In this document: positions 52,501-63,452 of the stretch, in pieces | Layout of the letters: each line of letters begins with the position of its first letter | How positions within the stretch are numbered: position 1 is the first letter of the stretch | Assembly (NCBI GenBank): GCA_002989075.1 | Contig: PSQN01000006.1 | Span: forward strand, 1,749,018 to 1,813,017 | Origin: Arthonia radiata | Taxonomy: Eukaryota; Ascomycota; Arthoniomycetes; Arthoniales; Arthoniaceae | Length of the DNA stretch: 64,000 nucleotides | Direction of reading: 5' to 3' | Notes under the pieces: model-generated | Seen by the model: the letters and a program-made list of their open reading frames with translations, nothing else | What the model was told of the DNA's origin: nothing | Database searches by the model: none | Made by a program: the position numbers and the translations under genes

Positions 52501-55383
52501 AAGCTCGGTCAGCGCTGCATCCTCGAGGAGTGCATCGATCTCAGCAAGCGCAGCGACATCGAGAAGTTCAGTCAGTAGCCTGTCTTCTCGCGCCTCGGTC
52601 AGTTCTGTGAGCGCAGTCTCTTCGAGAAGCTCAGCAAGCTCTATCAGCCCGACAACGTCGAGAACGACTGCTAGCAGTGTGTCATCCCTGCGACCTAGCA
52701 GCTCCTCCTCCATCGCCTCGTCAAGGACCACGGCTAGCTCAAGCTCCGCAAGGAGCTCAATCAGCAGTGTATCCTCGCGGATCTCTGCCAGCTCTGCCAG
52801 CCTGGCGTCGTCAAGAAGCTCCGCAGCTGCAACCTCGTCAGCGAACCCAACAACATCTGTGAGCGCAGGGTCTACAAGACCACTCACCTCGTCGTCTCGT
52901 CCAGTTTCGCAGTCAGCAGGTGCTTCAAGCGCAACGTCCTCAAGGCCAAGCTCTTCGGTGCGCGTACCCTCAACGCAGCCTACAAGCGTAACTGCTTCAG
53001 CGTCGTCGAGATATCCTAGCACCTCATCGCGCCCAGCGTCATCTCAGGCGGCAAGTTCAAGCCTGGCTTCGTCAAGACAGGCGAGCTCCTTAGTCAGCTC
53101 CGTGTCAAGTCGACCTGCAACTTCTGCAAGTGTTGCGTCCTCGCGGCCGGCGAGCTCGTCCTCCCGTCTAGCGTCGTCACAACCTGTAAGCTCCAGCCTG
53201 GCTTCTTCGAGACCAGCAAGCTCGTCCTCTCGCTCCACCTCAACGCAGCTTCCAAACTCAGGCAGTGTAGTATCTTCGCGACCAGCTACCTCGACTTCTC
53301 GTTCAACATCATCGCAGCCAGTAGGCTCTACGAGCGTACAATCATCGCAGCCGCTTGCGTTGTCGTCCAGAGCAACGTCTTCTCGTCCTGCGTCAACGTC
53401 AGCTACTGTGAGCGTGACATCGTCAAGGCCTGTGAGCTCGTCAGCGCGGCCGGCAACTCAGTCTGCAAGCACTGCAAGCACAGCCTCGTCGAGATTACCC
53501 AGCTCGTCCTCACGACCAGCATCAGCGCAGCCTGTCAGCTCGACTAATGTTGCCTCGTCGAGACCCGGCAGCGCTTCATCTCGCTCAGCCTTCTCACAAT
53601 CAGCAAGCTCTCCGAGCGTGAGATCGTCAACTCCACTTACGTCGTCATCCAGGGCAGCGTCGCCGCAGCCTGTAAGCGCGTCTTCTCGTCCTGCGTCAAC
53701 GTCAGCTGCTACGAGCACGACATCTTCAAGACCTGCAAGCTCGTCTACTCGATCAGCTTCTCAGTCCGCAAGTACAGTCAGTACTGCATCGTCGAGATCA
53801 GCGAGCTCGTCACCACGACCAGCATCAACACAACCTTCCAGCTCTGCCAGTATTGCGTCATCGAGGCCTACCAGCTCGTCCTCTCGTCCATTTTCACAGC
53901 CTGCCAGCTCTGCAAGCGTGTCTCCTTCGAGGCCCACAAGCTCCGCGGTACGCACCTCGTCTGCACAGCCCACAGTTTCCTCGAGTCCGGCTTCATCTAG
54001 GTCCGCTAGCTCATCGTCTCGCGTATCTTCGTCCCAGCCCGCGCCCACAGCTAGCGTCATTACCATCACGCGGACGATCACAGCACCCAACGGTCAGACC
54101 AGCACGCAGAAGATCACGACGACAATGACCGTCACACCTGTGGTTACGACTCAAGGCACCCGCACCGTGACTCGAACGACAACAGGGCCAGGCGGCACTC
54201 GAACCACCACTGTCGTCCAAGTCCCGCCGCCAGTGACTTCGGTGTCTGTGCGGCCTACTACTGTCACCTCGCGGATTACGACCACCGTGTTCATCACGAG
54301 TACGCATGCTACGCCCACTGTCATTACCACGATGGCACCATCCGTAGGTACCACGACAGTGTACAGCACGTTTGTTTCGACTCATCAGAGTGTGACTGTA
54401 ATTACGCGGACGTATACCGTAACGCCAAAGCCAGGCCAACCTGCGACCTCGCATGGTGCCGGCACGACGTCAAAGAAGCCAGTAGGGACGCTCACGACGA
54501 CCGTGCATGCATCGAGTTCGAAACCGGTGTCGCAAGTAACAACGCGGCAGCCTAGCTCGTCAGTGAAGCCATCTTCAAGCACTCAGCTTGTATCGACGTC
54601 ACACGCATCAAGTTCTTCATCAAAGAGGCCGAGCACAAGCTCCCACTCGTCGGCCTCAGGCTCAGGTGGGCCGGGATCTGGAACGATCAAGACATCATCG
54701 AGCGTGCACGCTTCTTCCACGCACGCTTCAAGCAGCGTGAGGGCATCGTCAAGCACACAAGCTGCCTCTACGCGCGTGACAGCTAGTGTCAGTACCTCGC
54801 GACCTACCTCGAGCAGCTCATCACACAGATCGAGCTCAACATCCTCCCACCAGCCAAGCTCAACATCTTCCTCACACCGCGTGTCCACCTCCTCATCGCG
54901 CCCACCAACCACCCACCAACCACCCTCAAACCCACGCGCACAATACCGCAAACCTCCTCCTCTGGATCCAGCGGGGAAGGCACATCCCACACCTTCCGCC
55001 TCTCCGCCTGCTACGCCGCGCCCTCACCGGGTTGCTCAGCGCCGCTCACCCTTCAAGAACCGCACGTACCTGCCCTAACGCTCGAGAAGTGCGCAGAGAT
55101 CTGCTACAGCTCCAACTACTTCGGTGTCATGTTCGGGACGCAGTGTTGGTGTGGCAGTAACATCGCGCCACGGGCGAGCACAGTGCCGCTGGATATGTGC
55201 TTCGACCTGAATCGGCATAGTTATAATTGCCCTGGCAATGTGACGGAGATGTGTGGAGGTAGAGATGCGATGGCTGTGTATGGGAGGAAAGCTGTGGTTG
55301 GAGACTGTCCGGCGAGTACGCTGACAGTAGGAGGTGGAAGCCATACGTGTAGGAGTGTTGTTGCTGGACCGATAGGGACATGA
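46527..55383 (+). CDS. giant serine-rich WSC-domain cell-wall protein (four WSC-type domains)
   Basis: The first supported exon is 46527-47585 (TCTGGVITTANS...). Two cysteine-rich WSC-type domains, at 46.60-46.91 kb (YYGCWSDP, EKCGNYC, AQCFCG, EYCGF) and 47.13-47.43 kb, are joined by poly-Ser linkers. A 1,019 bp intron (47586-48604, GTACGT...GACTTAG, phase 0) may lead into the exon from 48605, which encodes over 2,000 residues. That part is a Ser/Thr/Glu mucin-like block, a third WSC domain (51.13-51.44 kb, FQGCYNDT, FECYCG), a second Ser/Ala/Arg/Pro block and a Thr-rich segment. A fourth WSC domain (54.99-55.35 kb, FGTQCWCGSN) lies in another frame, so a one-base shift near 54.92 kb is needed. 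WSC domains bind wall glycans. The start and the join are uncertain; two adjacent genes are possible. Confidence 0.75.
47586..48604 (+). other. putative 1,019 bp intron or intergenic gap
   Basis: Bounded by a strong donor (GTACGT) and an acceptor (TTTGACTTAG) in matching phase, but 15-20 times longer than the other introns in the window. It contains short CAAGTCTGTC-type direct repeats near 47.86 kb and no open frame of note. It is either an enlarged intron or the spacer between two WSC genes. Confidence 0.45.
48605..51090 (+). repeat. degenerate Ser/Thr/Glu codon repeats (first mucin block)
   Basis: Irregular repeats of SSTESGSESST(T/S)EP-like units and later SSSSTSG-like units. Local near-identical DNA segments lie at about 48.75-48.90 and 49.03-49.13 kb. 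Such tracts give extended, O-glycosylated stalks and mutate by unit gain and loss. The antisense strand is open and Asp/Glu-rich only because of this composition. Confidence 0.8.
51440..54050 (+). repeat. degenerate Ser-Ala/Ser-Arg-Pro repeats (second mucin block)
   Basis: Blocks of SSVSSVASVSSAS, then SSRSSxSS, then SSRPASSSSR. Several 150-250 bp segments recur (for example QSSASS..NSA.VSSASSAAS near 51.8, 52.1 and 52.4 kb), showing duplication of larger units. Confidence 0.8.
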
Positions 55384-56196
55384 GGTTGGAGATGGGGAAG
55401 AGCTTGGGATGAGAAGAGTTTCTTGACGGCCGAGATTGATGGATTGCATGGCGTGAATGCATTTTTGGTATGTTTTTTGAATTGAAAAGGTAATTGGGAA
55501 AAGTATAGTGGACAGATAGAATAGTGTCTCACTTGGAGCATAGTTAATACATTCGTTTGGCTCCAATTGTTGCTCTCACCTGAGTTTCGCACTGGTCAAT
55601 CCGTCATGGTTGATTGCTGAATGGACACGTGGCACCGCTTGCTTTGAGCACGCTGTCGTCGTGGGGTGCGCATCGTGTTCAATAATCGAGGCAGATGAAA
55701 AGAAACAAGAAGCCTCTCATCTTAGCGGAATGTTCGAAAGGGGAAGGAAAAGGGGCAGCTTTAATATACAAAGCGCTTACGACAGTTATCAACACCAGTG
55801 CCAGATTGCCAGATTATTTCTATACTGACTCGGGCTCACTGACTAGTACCGAAGCAGAAGCTTTCGTCAGTAGCGTCATCTCCACAACAAGTGCCGATGA
55901 TGCAGCACATCAGACTCGCTTCCCCGCCGTCGCCATTCGCCAATCCTCCACATTGTCCACCCCCGGGCGTTCGTACCGGCTACGACGCAGCTCGTGCTGT
56001 CACATCCATGTGGATTAGGCTAACCTTGCTGCCATTGACATCCTTCGCGATGGCAAGACTTCTCCTCTCTCGTTCAAGGTGCCTTGAACACCCCATTCTC
56101 CTCCCAGACCCTCCTTGACGATAGCTGGTTTGTCGCGATTGCTACAGGGATAATTCAGAGTTCAGTCTGACCCCGGGTGGTCAATATCTAGCAGCA
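55384..56196. other. gene-free stretch
   Basis: 3' region of the WSC gene and 5' region of the MFS gene. No supported coding region or RNA gene was seen. Confidence 0.5.
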
Positions 56197-57865
56197 ATGT
56201 CTTACGACAAAGAGGTCGCATTTAACGACATTAGCAATGGTTACAATGGCGAGCGAGACAGCTTGGACGGCAAGCAACATCCTGAATACATCGAGCACGC
56301 ACACCCAGCGAGTGCGCCTGAAGAGCAGCTCAAGCCCAAGGCCAGCATCATGTCCGCACCACCTCTCGTCCAAGCCATGAGTCCAGACGAGCGCCGGAGC
56401 ATTGAAGCAAAGCTTGTGCGCAGGATAGATCTACGGTTACTACCTATGCTCATCATCATGTACGTTTATACGTGTCCCACAACCCCCTTCTACCGAGGGA
56501 TCATCACCAGCGCTGACACCACAATGCAGGTACATCATGAACTACCTCGACCGCAACAACATCGCCTCTGCGCGCCTAGCTGGGGACGTCGGCCTCCAAG
56601 AAGGCCTGAACATGTCAGACACGCAATACGAAACGACCGTCTCCATCCTCTTCGTCGGCTACATCCTCATGCAAGTGCCCTCAAACCTCCTTCTCAACAA
56701 GATCGGCCGCCCCGGCGTCTACCTCCCCATCGTCATGGTCATTTGGGGCATCATCTCCGGCGCGACCGCCGCTGCCCAGTCCTTCGGCGGCCTTCTCGCC
56801 GACCGCTTCTTCCTAGGCTTCATCGAAGCCGCCTACTTCCCCGGCTGCCTCTTCTTCCTCTCCTCCTGGTACACGCGCAAAGAGCTCGCTTTCCGCACTG
56901 CCCTCCTCTACTCCGGCTCCCTGATGTCCGGCGCCTTCTCCGGGCTGATTGCAGCGGGTATAACGAACGGTATGGACCACCTCCACGGCCTCGACGCCTG
57001 GCGCTGGCTCTTCATCATCGAGGGCGCCATCACTATCTTTTTCGCCATAATCGCGTACTTCGTCCTCCCGAACTTTCCCCGCACCACCACATGGCTCTCC
57101 GAAGAGGAACGCCAACTCGCCGTCTGGCGCTTGCAGGAGGACATCGGCACAGACGACTGGACGGGGTCAGCAGACCAGAGCTTCTTCCACGGCTTCAAGC
57201 TCGCGTTCACAGACCTGAAGGTTTACCTCCTCCTCCCGCTAATCACAGGCTTCGTTTCCTCCGCGAGCGTCACCAATTTCTTCCCCACGGTGGTGAAGAC
57301 GTTAGGTTTCAGCAACATCATCACCCTCATCCTCACCGCGCCGCCGTACTTCCTCGCGGTCGCGACTACCTTCTTAAATGCATGGCACGCCGACAGAACC
57401 GGGGAGCGCTACTTCCACGTGACACTACCCTTGTGGGTAGCAATTTTCGCGTTCATCCTGGCCGCAGCAACGACAAACCTGGCTGCGCGCTACGTCGCCA
57501 TGATGCTCATGCCCTCGACCTTCTACGCGGGCTACGTCGTCGGCCTCGCGTGGATCTCGAACTCCCTGCCCCGGCCGCCTGCGAAAAGAGCGGCGGCCCT
57601 CGCAGCGATCAACGCGATTAGTAACGCGACGAGTATCTACGCGAGTTACATGTACGAGAGCAAGTACTCGCCGCGATATGTCATTGCTATGAGCGTGAAC
57701 TGCGGGACCGCGATTATGAGTCTAGTGGCAGCGACGTTACTGCGGGTTCTGTTGGGACGGTTAAATCGGAAGTTGGATCGCGGGGAGCAGGTGGAGGGTG
57801 TGGAGGTGGGCGCGGGTGAGGGGAACGAACAGGCGGAGAAGAAGGGGTTTAGGTATCTGGTTTGA
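56197..57865 (+). CDS. MFS permease, anion:cation symporter (Dal5/allantoate-like) family
   Basis: Plasma-membrane permease of 532 residues. Exon 1 56197-56459, intron 56460-56529 (70 bp, GTACGT, branch GCTGACAC, acceptor TGCAG), exon 2 56530-57865. The cytosolic N-terminus leads into RRIDLRLLPMLIIMYIMNYL with LDRNNIASA directly after, the hallmark of this family. Loop motifs include NKIGRPGVY (MFS signature A position), RFFLGFIEAAYFPG and WLSEEER. About 12 hydrophobic segments are visible. Known relatives import carboxylates, vitamins or allantoate by proton symport; the substrate cannot be told. Synonymous codons are GC-rich compared with genes left of 43 kb, suggesting a core, well-expressed gene. 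The frame is intact. Confidence 0.93.
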
Positions 57866-58083
57866 TGTGAGGGGGTTGTAAATGATAAGACTTTGTTCTT
57901 TCGCGCGTTCCTCGAGTGCTGAGTGCTGCGTGCTGTGATCGAATCAATTCGCTTCGAGTAGCGATGGTGAGGGTTACAGTGACGTCTGCGTCTTGGGCGC
58001 GGAACATTGTGAGCGTGCCTTAGCATGGTCTTCTGAAAGCCTCCTAAGCAATAGCCCGATGACGCGCTTCTTATTGTGCTTCT
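57866..58083. other. 3' flank of the MFS gene
   Basis: Short spacer without recognisable features. Confidence 0.4.
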
Positions 58084-58216
58084 CAGGATAGGTTGCCGAG
58101 CAAATGGGGGTGCTTTTGTCCCCGTAGTTTCTTCTGTGAATGACTTTCTTGGGGGTTTTCTGGGGCACAGCTTCCCCCAAGCTGAAACTCTACTAATTGC
58201 GCGGCAACCTATCCTG
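58084..58216. mobile_element. 133 bp MITE-like element with terminal inverted repeats
   Basis: CAGGATAGGTTGCCG at 58084 is matched by its reverse complement ending at 58216. Inside, CTTGGGGG (about 58150) and CCCCCAAG (about 58182) form a second hairpin. There is no coding capacity. I could not see a convincing target-site duplication, so the superfamily is open. Confidence 0.7.
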
Positions 58217-59121
58217 CGATGCACAGTAGTCGCGCGCTCTTCTTTCATGGGCTGCGCACCTATTTGGTTCACTACTGCAGGACGCCCGGCTGGGGACGTA
58301 GGGTCGGACACCACGCCGAGAGGTTTGGTGCTATGGATTGGTCCACTAAAAAGCCTTGTGGATGGAAAACAGCGCAACGAGAGGCTCAGAGTATGACGTC
58401 TCTCAATCGCAGAGCGTAAGCCGCAGTAAGTCATAAGATAGGCAAGTTGGGACAGCATGGAAAGCCGCTGGTTGGATGCTTGGCTGAGGAAGGAGGGTTG
58501 AGATCGCTAGTCATTCGTACTGTCTTGCACAGCGATGGCGTTGTTGCTGTGAGTGGTTGGTCAAGATCGAGGATTGCAGAGGTGTACTCCTGGAAGAAAC
58601 CAGAGTCCACTTGTGAGTCAACGCGAGGAAGATATGCGGCGGTAAGCCCGTTCAATTCAAGGTTGCAAGAGGTTATTTTCAGTTGGAAGTGTCTTGATTT
58701 TGATTATTGCTGAGGGTAGATGGTACCATCATTCACCACCTCATACCCGACGAGGAAAGACCACAATCAAGCTTCGGACTGGAGCCTCAGCAGCCGTACG
58801 TTTCTCTCACCTTCTGTTGGTACCCGTGTGGCAATACCGACCGTTTGGCAACAAACGGCTGTGTTTGCCAATTGGAAATCTAGACCTTCTCCTTGCTATC
58901 TCCTCTTCATTACCTCTTATTCACCATTTCCCCAAAGTTCGTCCGCTCGCATTGCGCTGTCTCCACCGAAGCCTCTCCGTCACCCGTCCGGCGCCCCCGA
59001 AACGCGCTTTAGCAACACTATCTGGCTCCATCAGCCTGGCATCCTCGGAACGGGGCGAGCGTACCCTAGGACTTTACGATTGTTGCAACCAAACTAACTC
59101 CGCTCTAGTTCCCCCCTGCCA
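58217..59121. other. gene-free stretch
   Basis: Two overlapping plus-strand frames (58694-59125 and 58720-59097) have no recognisable domain and unremarkable composition. No gene is supported. Confidence 0.4.
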
Positions 59122-60275
59122 ATGACGCTTGCACGGCGTGATATGCCCGGGATACAGCCAGACGAAACGTCGAAAGACATGAGAGTTGTGTTCCAGGCCC
59201 AGCGAATCAACGATGACCAGCAGGAGCTAGCGAGCATAGACTGAGAGCAGTTTCTAGCGCTGGCGAGTTACAACAGCGGCAAGCCAACGCCGACAGAGTT
59301 CGATGGAACCGACAACGAGGCCGTAACATTGAATTTGTTCGACAATAAGATTTCCGCAATCCGTAAATCTTGCGGGCGCGACTTGACCATCTCCCAGAAC
59401 GATGACTTGGCAGAGGTCATCGGCACGTATCCAATAGAAGATGCTGCACGACAGGCCGAATACCAAAGAGATACGGAGTGGTATTCCATGACGCTCAGAT
59501 TGGCTGTGCAGTGAGGAGTCTGCCCTTAAATCAGCCGCAAAGACAGACTAATGCGATATCAAATAGGATCGTTGTACGCAAATCTACCGACTCTAACAAT
59601 ATTGAAGCCTACGATCTCTTTAAGAAGCCAGACGGAATGTTTCCATTCTTTCGAGAGATTACCGCGGGCGACATGCTCGCCGCAGTGATCGCCGCAGTGA
59701 GTTGACAGTCGGCGAGTGTCACGAGTTCCGCCAATGTTTCGCAAGAGGTGGAGCTTCAAGTCGTCCACCAGTTCCCGGCGGGTATTGCGTGGCGGCTTTC
59801 CTCGACCACCCCGACATCTGGTACGGGTTCCTGGTAGATCCTTTCGACGACGGGGCGCTTGCACGGAGTGGGATCGACGTTCTAGACGCTAATAAGGCTA
59901 TTGGCAGCGAGATCAAGTGGGTCGTTTTTATCACGTTGATTGTAACAGGAGCTGACGCGACAAAAAGGCGATTACGGCACTTTGACGTGCAGCCCCACAA
60001 GAGCAGCAAGAGGTCACTCAAGCTTGTCGTGGACGGTTGGCCCTGGTATGAGTCCTTCCGGTTTGCCTCTTTTGGATGGTGTACTGAACACCGCACAGGT
60101 CAAGGCCCGAGAAACCCAGCATTTCGTGGTGGTAGGGTTGCTGATTGCTCCCCACTTAGATAAGCAATGTAGCCCTACTGCTACTAACAGCCTCGTCTAG
60201 TTACTTCGAGGATCTGACCGAATGGGGGGTGCCCGGCGATGACCTACCGTTCGACGCCAGCTACTTCTTGCTTTG
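59122..60275 (+). pseudogene. decayed gene of unknown function
   Basis: From an ATG at 59122 (MTLARRDMPGIQ) a coding-like frame is interrupted by TGA near 59241, where a Trp codon would fit (SID-stop-EQF), and runs on to 59514. Coding character continues in shifted frames: NRIVVRKSTDSNNIEAYDLFKKPDG to 59705, then VELQVVHQFPAGIAW and other pieces to about 60.27 kb. At least one nonsense codon and several frameshifts separate the parts. I do not recognise the family; long, repeat-derived fungal genes often look like this. Confidence 0.45.
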
Positions 60276-61607
60276 AAGAAGAGAGACCGCGAGACAGATC
60301 TCAGCAACACATTCGGCCGAAAGGCATGGTCCCTGGGACATATGCAGTCGAAGGACATATATCTCTACAGCACCACCCGCAGCGACGTCTCCGCATTGCC
60401 GGCGAAGCGGAGCGATGATCGTGACAACGAAGTGCTTGCTAGAGCAAGTATCTGAACAGACCCAGGGGCTCTCCGACCCGCATAAATTGACTTGCACAGG
60501 GCTGTGCTACGGCTTTGAGATCCCTGACCCAATCATCCGCAGTACTTTCGCCAAAGAACGCACCAGACAACATGCAGCTAGGCCCCACCGGATAGACTAG
60601 CAAGAATTTCTTTATCGTCGCTTAGCAGCCCTCGTCGAGCAATCGTCGTCGCGGCTCCTGTCCACATCAACCTTCCCGCATTCTATAGCACACTCACATC
60701 TTCTGAACTCCAGCTATTGCAGTCCTAATGTCTCTATACGGCGTTCACCGTACCGAGTAGAAGGACTGCCCGAAAGTATACTATCAGGAATCTGCTCGAT
60801 GATAATAGGACCGGAATGAAGACCACGCCGTCCCAGTATCGTTCTTTGACCCCTTGCTACTCGCCCTAGAACAAGCCACGCTAAGGAACGAAACGCAAGT
60901 ACTCTGCAGCTGACGCTTCAAACCTGACAAGTACGTCTACTTTGACTGATACTGCCTTGCTGATCTTTACCAACGCTGCTGCTGGACATTGCCATCACAA
61001 GCGCAACGGAACTTTAGTATGTTTGCGTGACATCAATGCAAAAGATATGGCTTCCAGCTGTAGATAGAGATAATAACCAGTGGGATAACGTATAAAACTT
61101 AGACTCATCAAATGTAATAGTGTAGCGTGAGTAGACCTTACCGCAGTCGTTCTAGCTTCGACTGGAAGGGTATATCAAAGCATTTCCCAACGTGTTCGGT
61201 ATGAGTATTCACGTACTCCGTCGACGGTGCTAATAGGCACCAAGATCCATCGTTTGCAGGTTCTCTTCCCATTTGGAAGAGCACTAACAACTTGATCGAT
61301 CTTCACGTTGTGATAGGCGTCCTTAAAGCCATTGCCAATTGTAGTCGCCGCGTGCATTCCATTCTCGAGCTTGCAAAGTCCTACGCCGAAAGGGTTCGTG
61401 ATCCCACTCGCTGTAGCCTCAGCATGACTAACTACCAGCTCTTGTGTCACATTGACCAAACAATCGAGACCATTGCCGCCTAGATTGCCTTGGTTGCCTT
61501 GGTTGCCTTGCGCATTCTTTGTGTAACGTTCACCTCCCTCTGACTCTTATAAGATATCTGCTCGTCCATCAGCCGAGTTTTCACCAGACGTCGCTTGAAT
61601 AATCAAC
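60276..61607. other. gene-free stretch
   Basis: Only short frames were seen. A 94-codon minus-strand frame (61175-61459) lacks an ATG start. A GCCTTGGTT repeat of about three copies lies near 61.49 kb. The right end should contain the promoter of the next gene. Confidence 0.45.
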
Positions 61608-62395
61608 ATGTCTGACGCAGCGTTGGTATGTGACAAGTATTCTCGACCACCTGTATCTTAGGGAAAGGTCATCACGACCATGCTAACAGCCTCGACAGGA
61701 CATACCGCAAGGCCTCGCGAACGAGCCTACCCCGACTTCGGGCACTAGCGAGGTCAAGGCCGCATCCGAAAAGCACAACGACACCAACCCTGAATTAGTC
61801 GCACCTCTCAAAGCCAAAACCCTAACCGAAGTCTGGCTCGTCACCGAGAACTGGAAGCCAGAGCTCATCGTGAAGATGAAGCAAAACCTCACCACCAACC
61901 GCAACCTTGCCGCGTTCGCCTCGTTCGAGGGTGCGAAGGCGTTCGCCAAGAAGGTAAGTCCAGACACTCATCTTGAGGCTACACTTGCAAGAGGAGACTG
62001 ATGCGTGTCCACAGCACGCTCTACACGTCGCCCAGCTCGCGACATATGCGACCAAGTTCGCTGCTCTGCAAGAGCGGAACCCGCGCCAGAACGTGCGCGA
62101 CATGCCGGACGAGACTCGGGCAATTCTCCATGGGAGGGCGAATCCTGACATCATGGAGGAATTCGGCAACGGAACTCGTTGGGTGATTAGGTACGGGGAG
62201 ACTACGACAATTCGAGTGCGGGCTTGTAAGCTTTCGTACAGTGAGGATGCTGAGGACGTGCGTGCGCCGTGGTTGATGGGCGGGGTGGAGGAGGACACTG
62301 ATGATGAGTGTGAACCCGTCGGGCCAGGGGGTGGATATGCTTTGGCGAATCGTGATGAGGAGGACGGTGATGGTGAAGGTAAGGTGGTCGGCTGA
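61608..62395 (+). CDS. hypothetical protein with acidic C-terminal tail
   Basis: Three exons: 61608-61625 (MSDAAL), 61699-61953 and 62015-62395. Introns of 73 bp (GTATGT, branch TGCTAACAG, acceptor CGACAG) and 61 bp (GTAAGT...CCACAG) are both phase 0. The product is 217 residues. It has a soluble, charged middle (TLTEVWLVTENWKPELIVK) and a Glu/Asp/Gly-rich tail ending DEEDGDGEGKVVG. No domain is recognised and no signal peptide or membrane segment is seen. Two textbook introns with preserved frame argue for a real gene. The function is unknown. Confidence 0.7.
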
Positions 62396-63452
62396 CAGGA
62401 TGGTGTGGTGAGCACGGGGGCCTGATGCTTGTGTTCCTGTTCATCGGCCTCTGTGGACTGTCACAAACCTACGTAGATCCTCTCTGGTTTCCTCAACGAG
62501 GTGTTGAACAGCTGCCGTACTTTAGTACAATGGTCAGCGCCATTCTACCCAACCTCTACGTGGCCATGCTCCTGTCACCTGAAAATTTGACCGGCACGCG
62601 CTTTTTGCAAGAAAGACAGCACCTTCTTCTGGAGCGGCTCTGCTAGCAACCACTCTTTTTCTAGCATGCTATGAAGGCACAACAGTCATTCAATGACCAT
62701 GAAAGTAGAATTAGCTTGCTGTTCTTGCGGTGGTATCAGACGAGGATTCACAGAGCATCGACAATCAGCAGGAAAGCTTGTGTATCTAAAGGTCGTCTAT
62801 AATGGCAGCCATACGGTGTTAAAACCGATGTCTTGTGAGCTAGGCTAAACGCAAGATGCTCGAAAGGTCTTGAATCGCGAAAATTGCTCACATCAGGATC
62901 CCGTACACTCGTGCATAGCAACGCTGATACTGTTACCGAAGTCCGCGCGTTCTACGCTGTTCTTGAATCTGGGATTGTAAGGTCTACTCCTGTCTATATA
63001 TGCATTGCTTGCCTGTTCTTTAGGCGTGGCAACTTCCTGAAAATTACCCTTGGACCTTGTCTGGACTTTTCGATACGGCGGTAATCCTCAGCCGTCGCTA
63101 TCTTGGAGAGCTGCTTTGATCAATCGTATTGTAATAATAAAGCCATGATAATCTGATGCTTGACTGGTATCGGCACTGCTGAAATGTGATGGCATGTGTC
63201 GTGTGCGAATCGTCTGCTGCGCTTGGACTTGGGGCTTAGAGGGGGAGGCGATAGCCAGAAGAAGTGAGGGAAAGCACGCTGGTTGCATTCTTGTCCTCAT
63301 TAGTAGGCAGTAACACAGAAGAGCTATAAGCTCGCTGATATCAGGTCTGAGCGATGAGGGCTCGGTACCACGTCGAGCACCGTTCATTATCGCGCATGTT
63401 CAGTAGAAGAGATATCGGAAGTTGCATGACAAATGGCGATCGAAAGCACCCG
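62396..63452. other. gene-free stretch
   Basis: A 73-codon frame from an ATG at 62425 begins with a hydrophobic segment (MLVFLFIGLCGLSQ) but has no other support. The right half is the 3' flank of the RS-rich gene on the minus strand. Confidence 0.4.
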
